Assembly (NCBI RefSeq): GCF_036711975.1
Contig: NC_091976.1
Coordinates: 22,878,001-22,942,000 of the forward strand
Direction: 5' to 3'
DNA length: 64,000 nt
Source: Onthophagus taurus
Lineage: Eukaryota > Arthropoda > Insecta > Coleoptera > Scarabaeidae
Position numbers and translations under genes: made by a program. Shown here one piece after another: positions 50,601 to 61,546 of this stretch. Within the stretch, counting starts at the first letter, position 1. Each line of letters begins with the position of its first letter. Under the pieces are notes generated by a model. The model was given only the letters and a program-made list of their open reading frames with translations, did no database searches and had not been told where the DNA came from.

Positions 50601-53165
50601 GCAAATTTCATGCTCAACAATATTGCTCTGTTGCACTTTTGCTCTCAGAGGCATAGATATCAAGAAATGTACGAAAATGTGAAAATGTGAAAATTTGACG
50701 AACTATTTGTTTTTTCAAATGGTTGATGGTAATACTGGGGAATCTGAGCATGTTACAAAAAACATTTGGAACAAAACTTGTAGCAAATTTCATGCTCATC
50801 AATATTGCTCTCTTGCACTTTTGCTCTCAGAGGCATAGATATCAAGAAATATACGAAAATGTGAAAATTTGACGAATTAGTTGTTTTTTCAAATGGTTGA
50901 TAGTAACACTGGAGAATGTGAGCATGTTACAAAAAAAAATTGGAACAAAACTTGTAGCAAATTTCATGCTCGTCAATATTGCTCTCTTGCACTTTTCCTC
51001 TCAGAGGCATAGATATCAAGAAATATACGTAAATGTGAAAATTTGACGAATTAGTTGTTTTTTCAAATGGTTAATGGTAACACTGGGGAATGTGAGCATG
51101 TTACAAAAAAACGTTTAGAACAAAACTTGTAGCAAATTTCATGCTCAACAATATTGCTCTTTTACACTTTTGCTCTCAGGGGCATAGATATCAAGAAATA
51201 TACGAAAATGTGAAAATTTGACGAATTAGTTATTTTTTCAAATGGTTGATGATAACACTGGGGAATATGAGCATGTTACAAAAAAACTTTTACAACAAAA
51301 CTTGTAGCAAATTTTATGTCCAACAATATTGCTCTCTTCCACTTTTGCTCTCAGAGGCATAGATATTAAGAAATATACGAAAATGTGAAAATTTGACGAA
51401 TTAGTTGTTTTTTCAAATGGTTAATGGTAACACTGGGGAATCTGAGCATGTTACAAAAAACCATTTAGAACGAAACTTGTAGCAAATTTCATGCTCATTA
51501 ATATTGCTTTCTTGCACTTTTGCTCTCAGAGGCATAGATATCGAGGAATATACGAATTATGTGAAAATTTTACGAATTAGTAGTTTTATCAAATGGTTGA
51601 TGGTAACACTGGGAAGTCTGGGTATGTTACAAAAAAACATTTAGAACAAAACTTGTAGCAAATTTCATGCTCAACAATATTGCTCTTTTACACTTTTGCT
51701 CTCCGGGGCATAGATATCAAGAAATATACGAAAATGTGAAAATTTGACGAATTAGTTTTTTCAAATGGTTGATGGTTTCACTGGGGAATCTGAGCATGTT
51801 ACAAAAAAACATTCAGAACAAAACTTGTAGCAAATTTCATACTCATCAATATTGCTCCCTTGCACTTTTGCTCTCAGAGGCATAGATATCAAGAAATATA
51901 CGAAAATGTGAAAATTTGACGAATTGGTTGTTTTTTCAAATGGTTGATGGTAACACTGGGAAATCTGAGCATGTTACAAAAAAACTTTTAGAACAAAACA
52001 TGTAGCAATTTTTGTGATTAACAATATTGCTCTCTTGCACTTTTACTTTCAGACGCATAGGTATCGAGAAGCTCGAATGGGACTAGACAGGGAAGAAGAC
52101 GAGGGGAGAAATTAACTTAACATAACTTTATTTTCTTTCTTTCTAAAACCGTTTCCTCGAACAGCTTTCTAAAGAAGTATTGATCAATCCTTAACTTATG
52201 AATTTCCTCTAGAAGGCGACAAAACTTAGACGAGGTATTTCGCAAGCTGAATGTGAGTTAATTGCGCTTACGATGGGTCGAAGCAGGATGTTGTTAGTAA
52301 AATATTCGAGTTCTATGAGCCCTTTTAAATTATCCTCTTGGTGTCTGGTCATAATCTCTGAGACATAAACTTTACCAACACGTAGGACCGCTATTGCCGT
52401 TTTGTCTTCGTAAGTATAGCTTTTCTTTCGTCACGTTGGACTAGCATCCTTGAACAGCTGCCATTTCTTGAATCATTTCCTTTTTTGTTGATATTAAGTC
52501 CCATGTCTGAGTTTAGCCAGATTAATTTGAGAATCTCTTCCTTCCACTACCAACATCTTTCTTCTCTGCCTAGTTTCTGTTCCGACGCATTTTGCTATTT
52601 CTGGTAAGTTCGTTGTGTTCTAAAACTTGAATTCCTTGATTTCTGTTTCGCAGCACTTCAATAACTCATGTTCTAATATCTCTATAGTTATCTTTTCCAC
52701 TTTGTCCCAGTCTTGCCTTGACATATGTCTCGAATTTTATATTCTTGTTACATTCTAATCAAGATTCTACTGCTTGGAGCTGAGTTAATGTAACTATCAA
52801 TGCGCCAAATCATTATGGACTCATTTTAACCAATTTCAATGTATAATGGAACTCTTATATGCTCATTATGAATTATATTGGCAGTATTTTATAGAAAAGA
52901 AAGTATTAGAATGTTGCCTAAAAGAAATTTCGAATTCACTTTCTCTCAACCGGTTGCCCAAAACAAAATGTATACACATAATAATTAAATTTTAATTTTA
53001 TTTAAGTGTTTAGTACATTTGTGTGAACACCCAATGTTAAGAAAACATGTAAACGAAAACTATTACGATGAAATTGCAACTTTATACGTTGGGAGTGATA
53101 AGGAATTACAGATATTAAAGGATAGATTATTAAGTGTTATTAATTGGCAACCCGAACAAGGTTAA
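47689..53165 (+). CDS. RSPH14: RSPH14-like armadillo-repeat radial-spoke protein
   Basis: Exons 47689-47773, 47825-47967, 48020-48138, 48198-48717, 48771-48929 and 53007-53165 join in phase to 394 residues. All introns are GT-AG; the first four are 50-60 bp and the last is 4,077 bp. After a ~75-residue N-terminal region comes GFGRWAMPKLRRELHHPDE, which matches the YGRxALPKLxxEL entry motif of RSPH14/RTDR1. Then follow helical armadillo repeats (VIRERACMVLAVLAELADGK; VRIKAATVVEVV; VPLKVAALKCLATLFNTAEG) and a C-terminal VINWQPEQG, like the family's VIEWKP end. Family knowledge: an axonemal radial-spoke component, so expression is expected in sperm or ciliated sensory neurons. Human RSPH14 is about 350 residues; the extra is at the N-terminus. 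AATAAA at 53218-53223. Another armadillo family is possible but less likely. Confidence 0.82.
49495..52075. repeat. 175 bp satellite, array 3, in RSPH14 last intron (about 15 monomers)
   Basis: Same family as the other two arrays but a distinct variant group: AGAGGCATAGATATCAAGAAATA instead of GACGCATAGATATCGAG, and TTTCATGCTCATCAATATTG instead of TTTTATGCTTAACAATATTG. Monomers are more alike than in array 1 (for example 49694 and 49869, spacing 175). The first (49495) and last (52060) monomers keep the ancestral variant. Confidence 0.95.
52076..53006. other. Rest of RSPH14 last intron
   Basis: Intron sequence after the satellite, with no recognised element. A pyrimidine-poor acceptor TTTATTTAAG at 53006 closes it. 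Confidence 0.5.
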
Positions 53166-53656
53166 AAAAAAATGTAAAATCAAAATGCAACGAAAAAGAT
53201 TGTGATAAAATTGATAAAATAAATTATTGTGCAACTCGATAATTCTTTCTCTCAATTCATTTTGACCTTGAATGGTCGTTACTTTCGCGTTTCGCAGACC
53301 AGGACTCCGTTCGATTCGACATTTTCTTATCGATTTTGAATTTTAAATCATCTATGTTACAAATTCCGAACGTTACTAACGTTTAACGACAATTTTAGAA
53401 TGTTTTGAAGGCGATATCTAAAACCGTTTAGTGAAAATCGTGAAAATCCAGCGCTGTTTATTTGGAGAGCATGCGTGAAATGAATAGAATTTTCGACGAG
53501 AAACGTTGTCTGTATTGTGTATAATCCCAGTCTCGTTTTATAACCGAACCAAAACGGATTGTGTGTGGCTTCCATATCGACTGTTTATATTTTTTTCATT
53601 TTTTTATTTACACTTTGTATTTTAAAAAAGGTTTGTTTAACGGATTTTATTGAAAA

Positions 53657-56600
53657 ATGACAGAAGTTACTGATGCGGTGGGTATTTTTATAATTATTTT
53701 TTTTAATTTTTAATAAAATCCATCAAAAGATTGAATTTCATTCGAAATTATAAAAGGATGTTCTTTTTTGTTATCATTTTCAATGGTACTTGTATTTCGT
53801 TATCTACTTGATTTCACTTAGGGAATGATACGTCGATAATATTCAAGTAGAATTTTATTTTTTTTTAAAACGAGAATAAAAAAAACTCGTAGGGAATTCC
53901 CTTTGTTTCGCAGAAATTGCTTTGTTATTAATTTATTTAAGGAGAGTTGCTCAGATAAAGTAATCTTTATAACATTTTAAAAAAATAATTTATTTTATTG
54001 AAAATTTACTTCATTGTTCCCAACCTATTTTATTTTTATATGTAATTCACTCAAAATTGTACTAAAAATAGTCGTGGTTACCAACATATTTTTTTTTGAT
54101 TTAATTTAACATTAATAATGACTCCAAAATTCATTTAGACATTAATAAATAACAGTACAGAGTGGCCAAATAAGTGTGCAAAGTACTCTATCTCGGAAAC
54201 TACTCAATGTAGAGTTTCTACTACTCAGTTTTTTATTTTTTTAAAACTGCCTTCCTTCAAAAGATTTGTAGTCCAATTAGAAAACTTGGCATATTGACAA
54301 AAATAAACATAATTTTAAACACATAATACTTGTAAAACTAATTGTCCGAAAGAAATTGGTTCAAACTTCAAAAAGTTTTTTTAATGCCTCCTTAAATGCA
54401 GAAATTGCTGTCCATCAGGTTCTAGACATTGCTGGAGCCTCTCTTGTGTGGAAAAAACTACGCCTTCAATTCCGTGTCCTATTTCCATGTCTTATCTGGT
54501 TGTAGGTTGAGTTTGAAACACCATGTCTTTTAACGGCTCCCATAAATAGAAATCCAAACAAGTTAAGTCTGAGGATCAGGCTGGCCATGGAAATAGGTTT
54601 CCTCCTGCGACTCATCGAGATGGCCTCTCACATTTATGGCAAAATGTGCTGGACAACCATCCAGTTGTAAAAACAAATTTTGCCGTGTTTCCAATGGCAC
54701 ACCTTCTAACAAAATCGGTAATTCAAGAGTGGAAATTCGAAAGTACCAAAAAAATTAAACTGAGATATTGCATAAAATATGTCTAAAACATAAAAAATAT
54801 ATAAAAACTTACATGAAAAACATTAACGACGACTGCTAGAAGGTTTTAATTGCCGAGGGCAAGAAGGCGAAAAAAGGGTCTATATCCAAGGAATCTTTTG
54901 CTGCGATTCTATTCTTTCTATGAGGTCTTCATAAAACTGATTATATTTCAATGGAATGTAGTCTAGCATGTTTTTACGTTTCTCGGCTGAAATGCGATTT
55001 GTGCAGTTGAGTTCGAAAACCACTGCATGAAAAATGCCATTCGTCCTTTTTCCTTTTTTTTAGACATTACAAGTTATCCATGTTTCCAACTCAGAAAAGG
55101 TCCTCTTGGTTTTTACTGAGGTTTGTTGCCTTTGTTCAATTTTAATCCAGACTACATGTTAAATTTGTAGATTATTGTATTCAGATATTCATCTATCATG
55201 TTCTGAAAATCCTTGAAATCGTTTTTTTGCATATAGACTACATTAAAAGATGGCCTCTTTTTCTATTTGGGCAATATCTCTGTCGCAAGTGAGATAGGAA
55301 TGGCCACTTACCAGAAACTTTTGCTCGACTTTTTCGTAGATTATCAATTATCATCATGGTCAATCAATTATAGATTGACCAATTGATCAAAATCCATTGA
55401 GTTTTTTCATTAAATCTTCTTTCACCGATATTTTAGGTTAGAAACAAGATATCGAGGTTTCACTAGCTTGTTTCTTGAAAAAAAAAGTAATACCAATAGC
55501 TTTAACTTTTCTAAGAAAATTCATAATTCTTATTATAACATCGAAAATGCCCTCTAGTAAAACCTAGAACTAGAATCCCGATGGATTCGTAGCCGTCTAG
55601 AGAGACGTGTGGCTAAATCCGAATGTTTCTAGTTCATGATCTAGTGTTAGATCTAATTTTACAGTATCACTAGAACTAACACAAGACCTAGAACTAGAAT
55701 CATTCGGGTGTAGCCGTGTTGAGAGACGTGCGGCTAAATCCGAATATTTCTAGTTCTCGGTCTAGTGTTAGTTCTAATATTGCACTAGCACTGGAACTAA
55801 CACAAGACCTAGAACTAGAATCAATCGGGTTTGGCCGTCTAGAGAGAGGTGCGGCTAAATCCGAATGTTTCTAGTTTATGGTCTAGTCCTAGTTCTAGTA
55901 TTGCACTATCACTAGATCTAATACAAGACCTAGAACTAGAATCATTCGGATTTAGCCGTCTTGAGAGACGTACGGCTAAATCCGAATGTTTCTAGTTCTC
56001 GGTCTAGTGTTAGATCTAATTTTACCGTATCACTAGAACTAACACAAGACCTAGAACTAGAATCATTCGGGTTTAGCCGTCTTGAGAGACGTGTGGCTAA
56101 ACCCGAATGTTTCTAGTTCTCGGTCTAGTGTTAGATCTAATTTTACACTATCACTAGAACTAACACAAGACTTAGAACTAGAATCATTCGGATTTAGCCG
56201 TCTTGAGAGACGTGCTGCTAAATCCGAATGTTTCTAGTTCTAAGTCTAGTGTTAGTTTTAATTTTAATTGTTATTCTACGATAGATTGTAGTATATTTTT
56301 ATTCAACGAAAAGTAGAACTAACAATAGACCTAGAACCAAAACTCAGGGTTATCATAAGACGTCACCTTTTTCCAAGCAAAACTTTTCCTTTGCAAAACC
56401 TACCCAATACCTGTACTATTAAGGTATGTTGTATATTATGTAGAACAATGCAAGTACATAGTAATTTCGTAACTATGGTTACTGCATTCATTATTGCGAG
56501 TTACATAAAATTCCCGGTATAAATTGCATATTAAATGTTGTTTTGACAGTTAACTTTTTAATTTGACAGATTTAAAAAAAATTATTCGCGTTAATCATGC

Positions 56601-57649
56601 AATTAACATTAAAAACATTAAATTTGAAGATTCTTTCATTACATTTTTTAGTTAAAATCGGCTGGTCCAAAGCTAGTTCCATTTTTAAAAACTGTCGCGA
56701 TTTATTTCGTGATTTACATCCCTTTTGGTCAACCTAGCATTACAGCGGCAACTTTAAAATGTTTACCCATTATAAGTTTGATGATCTTCGTTGTTCTCTA
56801 CACCAGAACTTTAGAGCAAAGGTAAATAAATGTAAATCGTATTCGGAAATGATTTAATACAGCGTTTGCGTGATGTTTAATCTCACGCACTACAAAAATA
56901 AATTTGTATTTTGACCTTTATTTTTTTTAGACATAAATGGTTTGGACGAAAAATCCTTTTAGGTTTAGCGTTTTCGTGTATTGGAGACGCTTGCCTTGTG
57001 TGGTCACATAGTCGAACATTTTTCGAATTGGGAATGTTAGCTTTTGGAATTGGTCATACTTTTTATATCCAAGCGTTCGGTTTTAAACCCCTCAACATGA
57101 AGCTTGGCCTCGCTTTATATCTTACTTCAATCGGATGTAAGTTATTTATAAAACCATTTTTTTCCCTCAATATTTGAAAACTTGGAGGTGATTCAAAATT
57201 TTTTTTTTACTTTTCGATATTTCAGCTGTTGTTTACATGATGCCTGGTCTTAATGGAATGTTAGTTTACGCCGTTCCAATTTATTCAGTTGCTATTACGA
57301 CTATGTTTTGGAGAGCTGCCTCGAGGCTTAACAAGAGGGTATATATGTTCAATCAAGTTAAAGAAAGAATAATAATAAATTTTTTTAGGAGCCTTTTAGT
57401 TGGAGTAAATTATTTACGGTTTTGGGAGCGTTTAGTTTTCTTATGTCGGATGGAATTTTAGCTTTTGATCGATTTAAATTTCCGGTTCCTCACAGCCAGG
57501 TAAATTTTTTTTATAATAATTTATAAAACATTAAATTGCTTCTTATTTTATTTTAGGCGTTGATAATGACAACATATTATGCGGCTCAGTTGGGTATAGC
57601 ACTCAGTGTGGTTGATCCTAGGGATTCCAGTAAGATCAGGAAAGCTTAA
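53657..57649 (+). CDS. TMEM86A: TMEM86-family lysoplasmalogenase-like protein, copy 1
   Basis: Exons 53657-53677, 56652-56821, 56931-57136, 57226-57338, 57389-57499 and 57557-57649 join in phase to 237 residues. A short first exon (MTEVTDA; donor GTGGGT) is followed by LKSAGPKLVPFLKTVAIYFV, which matches the TMEM86 start. YhhN-type core motifs follow: LKCLPI, SCIGDACLVW, FGIGHTFYIQAF, MPGLNGMLVYAVPIYS, LGAFSFLMSDGILAFDRF, then TYYAAQLGIALSV. About eight membrane segments are expected. Family knowledge: these ER membrane enzymes cleave the vinyl-ether bond of lysoplasmalogens. Insects generally lack abundant plasmalogens, so the substrate is uncertain. The 2,974 bp first intron holds a transposase remnant and a palindromic satellite. 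A tail-to-tail paralogue lies 1.8 kb away. AATAAA at 57667-57672. Confidence 0.92.
53678..54330. other. TMEM86 intron 1, left part
   Basis: AT-rich intron without recognised elements up to the transposase remnant; the last ~180 bp (from 54150) may belong to that element. Confidence 0.4.
54340..54690 (-). pseudogene. mariner-superfamily DDE transposase C-terminal remnant
   Basis: On the minus strand, one frame with two stops reads LFPWPA, SSDLTCLDFYLWEPLKDMV, then GIEGVVFSTQERLQQCLEPDGQQFLHL. This copies the family pattern (PPxSPDLxPLDFxLWGxLKxxVY ... RLxxCIxxxGxxFEHLL) used by many insect mariner/Tc1 transposases. The third catalytic Asp of the DLTxLDF box is visible as an Asp. The N-terminal parts are absent. 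Confidence 0.8.
54691..55550. other. TMEM86 intron 1, middle part
   Basis: No clear element. A short inverted motif around 55350-55380 (ATCAATTATCATCATGGTCA near CAATTATAGATTGACCAATT) is the only structure noticed. Confidence 0.35.
55555..56290. repeat. Palindromic satellite array, ~121 bp unit, about 6 copies
   Basis: Units recur near 55575, 55697, 55818, 55938, 56060 and 56181 (spacing 120-122). Each holds GGCTAAATCCGAATGTTTCTAG, then a CTAGTGTTAGTTCTAAT...ATCACTAGAACTAACAC centre, then CTAGAACTAGAATCATTCGG and GTTTAGCCGTCTTGAGAGACG. The two halves are inverted copies, so every unit can fold into a ~100 bp hairpin. It lies in TMEM86 intron 1. The last copy decays after 56250. Confidence 0.93.
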
Positions 57650-57672
57650 GTATCAAGAAATAGCTCAATAAA

Positions 57673-58205
57673 TAGTTAAAAATAACGATAGTTAGTTCAT
57701 TCGGTTAATTAATTGCAGTCTTCCTAATCGGAATTAGAAAAGAAATATATTAAATAATTGTCTTCCTATTTTAATTTTTTAAAACAATTTTATTAATTTG
57801 GACTGCACTATCTGTGATTAAAATAATTTTTCTTCCTTATTTTTTGATTACTTTATAAACTTCTCCTAGATGATATGGTACAATAGATATTAGAATAGCA
57901 TTGAGGCGATTTACTCCAGACTTTGTAGTTTTTAAGAGTATTTTATGAATAGTTCGTAAATTTACGATATGGTTAAAAAAATAAATGTTTTTAATGTTTA
58001 CGATTTTTTATTTAGTTATAACTAGTGATGGATGCCGGATATTCGGCATTATGGTTATAATTTCTGAAGTGATACTCTATATTGCCACATTATTGCGATA
58101 TTTGAATAAAAATGAAATTAATAAGAAAGCTGATAAGATATGTCAACTTATTTGAATCCAAGATACAAAATGAACTTTTATGATACTGATTTAACTAACG
58201 AAGCA
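57673..58205. other. Spacer after TMEM86 copy 1
   Basis: AT-rich DNA after the poly(A) signal; nothing recognised before the tandem repeat. Confidence 0.4.
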
Positions 58206-59115
58206 ACTAGATACTATAATTAATAATTGATGATATTTCCACGAGGATCCTTCAAGAAATGAATTTTATAGCGAATTTTGAAAGTTATCGATGAAAATTG
58301 CAACATCGAAAATTTTATCAAAACTTCAAATATTGTTTTCTCAAAAACTAAATGCTATTTTTCAAAACGGGTTGGTGCATTGGAAAGAAGACACTTTTAT
58401 TAACACGTTGGGAAATTTTCATACTCATATTCTAAGAACTGGATTTTATACGAATTTTTAAAACTTAATCGGCGAAAATTGCAAAATTCTAAAAAATTGT
58501 CGATCATTTTAAAATTTTATTTCTCAAAAACTAAAAGAGATTTTTCAAAACGGCTTTTTGCATTAAAAAGAGGATACTATAATTAATAATTGATGATATT
58601 TCCACAAGGATCCTTCAAGAAATGAATTTTATAGCGAATTTTGAAAATAATCGATGAAAATTGCAACATCGAAAATTGTATCAAAACTTCAAATATCGTT
58701 TTCTCAAAAACTAAATGCTATTTTTCAAAACGGGTTGGTTCATTGGAAAGAAGACACTTTTATTATCACTTTGCGAAATTTTCAAACTCATATTCCAAGA
58801 AATGGATTTTATACGAATTTTTAAAACTTAATCGGCGAAAATTGCAAAATTCGAAAAAATTGTCGATCATATCAAAAATTTATTTCTCAAAAACTAAAAG
58901 TGATTTTTCAAAACGGCTTGTTGCATTAAAAAGAGGATACTTTAATTAATAATTGGTGATATTTCCACAAGAATCGTTCTAGAAATGAATCTTATAGCGA
59001 ATTTTGAAAGTTATCGATGAAAATTGCAATTTTATCAAAACTTCAAATATTGTTTTCTCAAAAACTAAATGCTATTTTTCAAAACGGGTTGGTTGATTGG
59101 AAAGAAGACACAATT
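58206..59115. repeat. Nested tandem repeat: 363 bp unit made of two diverged 181 bp halves
   Basis: ATAATTAATAATTGATGATATTTCC starts units at about 58211, 58574 and 58937, spacing 363. Within a unit, AATGGATTTTATACGAATTTTT... with CGGCGAAAATTGCAAAATTC is a diverged second copy of AATGAATTTTATAGCGAATTTT... with CGATGAAAATTGCAACATCG, about 181 bp away. Both halves share CTCAAAAACTAAA and TTTTTCAAAACGG. About 2.5 units; the third is cut near 59113. Confidence 0.9.
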
Positions 59116-59149
59116 TTAAAAAATTGCCGGATATCCGTTCCACCACTAG

Positions 59150-59465
59150 TTCCACCAACCTTACACCGCGACCTCAAAGCGCTATAGTTGATTCCACTCC
59201 TCTGTGTAGAGCAACTCTTTCAAGAGATTGTGGTATTGCCTTGTTGAGCGCATCTTCTATATCCAGAAACGCATAAACCGAGATCTCTTTATCCTGGAGC
59301 GTCCTGGGTACTGTACCAATCAAGCTGTTTAGAGCCAATTCTTTGACTTTCCCGCTTGATAGGTCTACTGGTGGTGACTCAGATACCAGTGCCAGTTTTT
59401 CAAAGGTTTTCAACAGAATGGCGTTAAGCTGATGGGTCGAAAGGCATGTGTAAAAGGCAACAATT
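59150..59465 (-). pseudogene. LINE reverse-transcriptase fragment
   Basis: On the minus strand FRPISLTPF continues, after a stop and shift, into LLKTFEKLALVSE. Then come an eroded stretch and KEISVYAFLDIEDALN, which matches the (A/S)YRPISLTxFLLKxxEKL and AFLDIEGAFD motifs of LINE reverse transcriptases. It ends about 35 bp from the stop codon of the minus-strand TMEM86 copy. Clade uncertain; not the same fragment as the RT at 24370-25520. Confidence 0.75.
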
Positions 59466-59497
59466 ATTTTATTTGTATTTTTTATTACTTCATATTT

Positions 59498-60462
59498 CTA
59501 ACAATAAAAAATCGTGCATTTACCAATATCTTTATGTTTTTCTGGTATCCTTGGATCTAAAACGCTGATAGCCATTCCAAGCTGGGCAACATAATAAGTT
59601 GACATGATAATATACTAAAATAAAACATATCGTTTTATTCAACACAGAAAAAAAAATTAAATAATAAAGATATTTACGTGACTGTTAGGAATATCAGTAA
59701 CAAACATGTCAATTCCAATAAAAGCATCTGAAACGACGAAATTAATAGCACAAAAAACGACAAACCATTTCGTTATGGTCCAATCTTTTTTCAGATAAAT
59801 CCTAGCGCTAGCTCTCCATAACATTGTAACTATTATAGCTCCATAAAGTGGTAAACCAACGATTAAGAAACCATCTAAATATGGTATTATATAAATTGAT
59901 ACTATAAAATAAATAATATAATTATTAATAATCTAAATTTCATTTCAAATTTTGATTTACATCCGATTATCAAAGCATAACAAATTACACCAAAAATCCA
60001 CGCTCTCGGATTCCACCCATAAGCGGTGATATAGAAAATGTGTCCAACTGCAAAAGATGCAGCTCCTTCTATGAAATTACCAATATATAAAAGCGCATCA
60101 CCGAGCGAACCAAATAATAAACCAAACATTACCATGTAACAGAACCATTTGTACCTATCCCAAATAAATGAATTAAAAGTTTTTTAATACAAATTTAAAA
60201 ATTATATATCTTACTCTTTTTCATAGTTAATTGTGTGAAGACCAACGAAAATTATTAGACACCAAATAGGTAAACATTTTATAACAATTCCTACAATATC
60301 ACTTTCTATTGGAATAAAATCAGTGAAATAAATCACAACGGCGATAAAATAAGGGATTAGTTTCGTTAGAACACCACCGAACTAAAATCACAAAATATAT
60401 AGAATATCTTTTTATACACAAAAAGAATCTTTTACTTGAAAGCAACGGTTACTGGTTTTCAT
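59498..60462 (-). CDS. TMEM86-family lysoplasmalogenase-like protein, copy 2
   Basis: Minus-strand exons 60462-60436, 60381-60215, 60154-59961, 59901-59678 and 59614-59498 join in phase to 242 residues. MKTSNRCFQ is followed by FGGVLTKLIPYFIAVVIYF, IKCLPIWCLIIF, GLLFGSLGDALLYIGNF, FAVGHIFYITAYGW, IIPYLDGFLIVGLPLYGAII, and MSTYYVAQLGMAISVLDPR. These align with copy 1 throughout. The intron phases (0, 2, 1, 0) match those of copy 1, but copy 1 has one more intron splitting the exon equivalent to 59678-59901. Introns are only 53-63 bp, unlike copy 1. AATAAA lies 25 bp after the stop (59468-59473). The last codons run over a GGTAAAT that could be a donor, so the extreme C-terminus is less certain. 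Confidence 0.92.
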
Positions 60463-60520
60463 TTTTAAGAAACAATATTGATTACATCGCTGGGGGGGAC
60501 TGCTTTAAACAATCTGATGT

Positions 60521-60659
60521 GATAAACCTGTCGTTATTAAACAATACGCTAATCTATCAAGCGTAACTAAAATTGTAAAAGTGCAAAATACGTCAAACGA
60601 GTGATATTATTATAAAGATGAATTTTTATCTGATAGGAAAGATTTGAAATTTCTTATCT
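60521..60659. promoter_or_regulatory. Cluster of four GATA-type motifs upstream of TMEM86 copy 2
   Basis: TGATAA at 60521-60526, AGATAA on the minus strand at 60626-60631, TGATAG at 60631-60636, and AGATAAG on the minus strand at 60653-60659, within 60-200 bp upstream of the ATG. WGATAR clusters often mark insect midgut promoters. In AT-rich DNA such matches are common, so this is suggestive only. Confidence 0.3.
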
Positions 60660-60786
60660 TGTATCAAAAAAAAATTAATTTTAAAGAATGCACTTTTATA
60701 CATCTAAATAATAAAATAAATATCAAAAATTATCTTAAATAAATTTTAAATTATATTATATATCCCCTTATATTATATATATATTA

Positions 60787-61400
60787 ATTTCGGCTTTACG
60801 TGTATACAAGAAGACAATATTGATTTACTACAATGTGTTGTATGTGGAACTGTTTTAGCAAACTCATCTATAAAATCCAATAAACTTTTAAGACATTTAC
60901 ATATGAACCATATTGACTACAAAGATAGACCACTAAACTTTTTTAAAAGAAAACTTAAAGAATTGAACGCGAATAAATCAAGTTTGACTAAATATGTTGG
61001 AACAGATTAGCATTGCATATTGCTAAGACCAAAAATGCGTGCAATATAGGAGAAGTACTAATAAAACCATACTTCAAAGAAGTTTGTCAAGAAATGTTTG
61101 GAGAAGAATATGCTGTGCAAATTAGTAATATTCCTATGTTTGCTGAAACAGTAAGTAGAGTACTTAGCATTTCAAATAACGTGGAATTACAACTAATTGA
61201 TCAATTGGAAGATTCACCTTACAGTTATTGATGAAGGAGGACATGAAAGAAGCATTATGCACCTTAAAACTACAATCTTGTAAAGTTTTTGATGCCATAA
61301 ATTCATACATTGAGTCATTCCTTGGAATAAATGTATGGATGGAGCAGTGGCGATGGTAGGAAAAAACAAAGGTGTACACAAATTGGGCAATTATTGCATA
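60787..61400 (+). pseudogene. hAT transposase remnant (BED finger, ZBED/SCAND3-like)
   Basis: FGFTCIQEDNIDLLQCVVCG begins a BED-type zinc finger (CVVC ... HLHMNH), followed by RPLNFFKRKLKEL, a stop, HIAKTKNACNIGEVLIKPYF, SNNVELQLIDQLEDS, another shift, and KCMDGAVAMVGKNKGVHKLG. The last contains the CxDGAxAMxG motif that carries the first catalytic Asp of hAT elements. Stops, shifts and an internal deletion show it is dead. Its frames and spacing match the SCAND3/ZBED5-type group. Confidence 0.85.
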
Positions 61401-61546
61401 AAAATATAATAAAAACCCACAAAAAAAAATTGTGTAATAGCCAGTTTTCGCTTAATTGCGAGAAGAGATAAGCTGGCTTTCGAGGGGGAAGGTACTGAAA
61501 AGATTTTTTGACTGAAAAAATACTCTTAAATGATCAAAATGTACTA

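Noticed and set aside
53357-53575. 72-codon minus-strand frame upstream of TMEM86 copy 1
   Set aside because: Lies in the probable promoter or 5' UTR, no homology, and no supporting signals.
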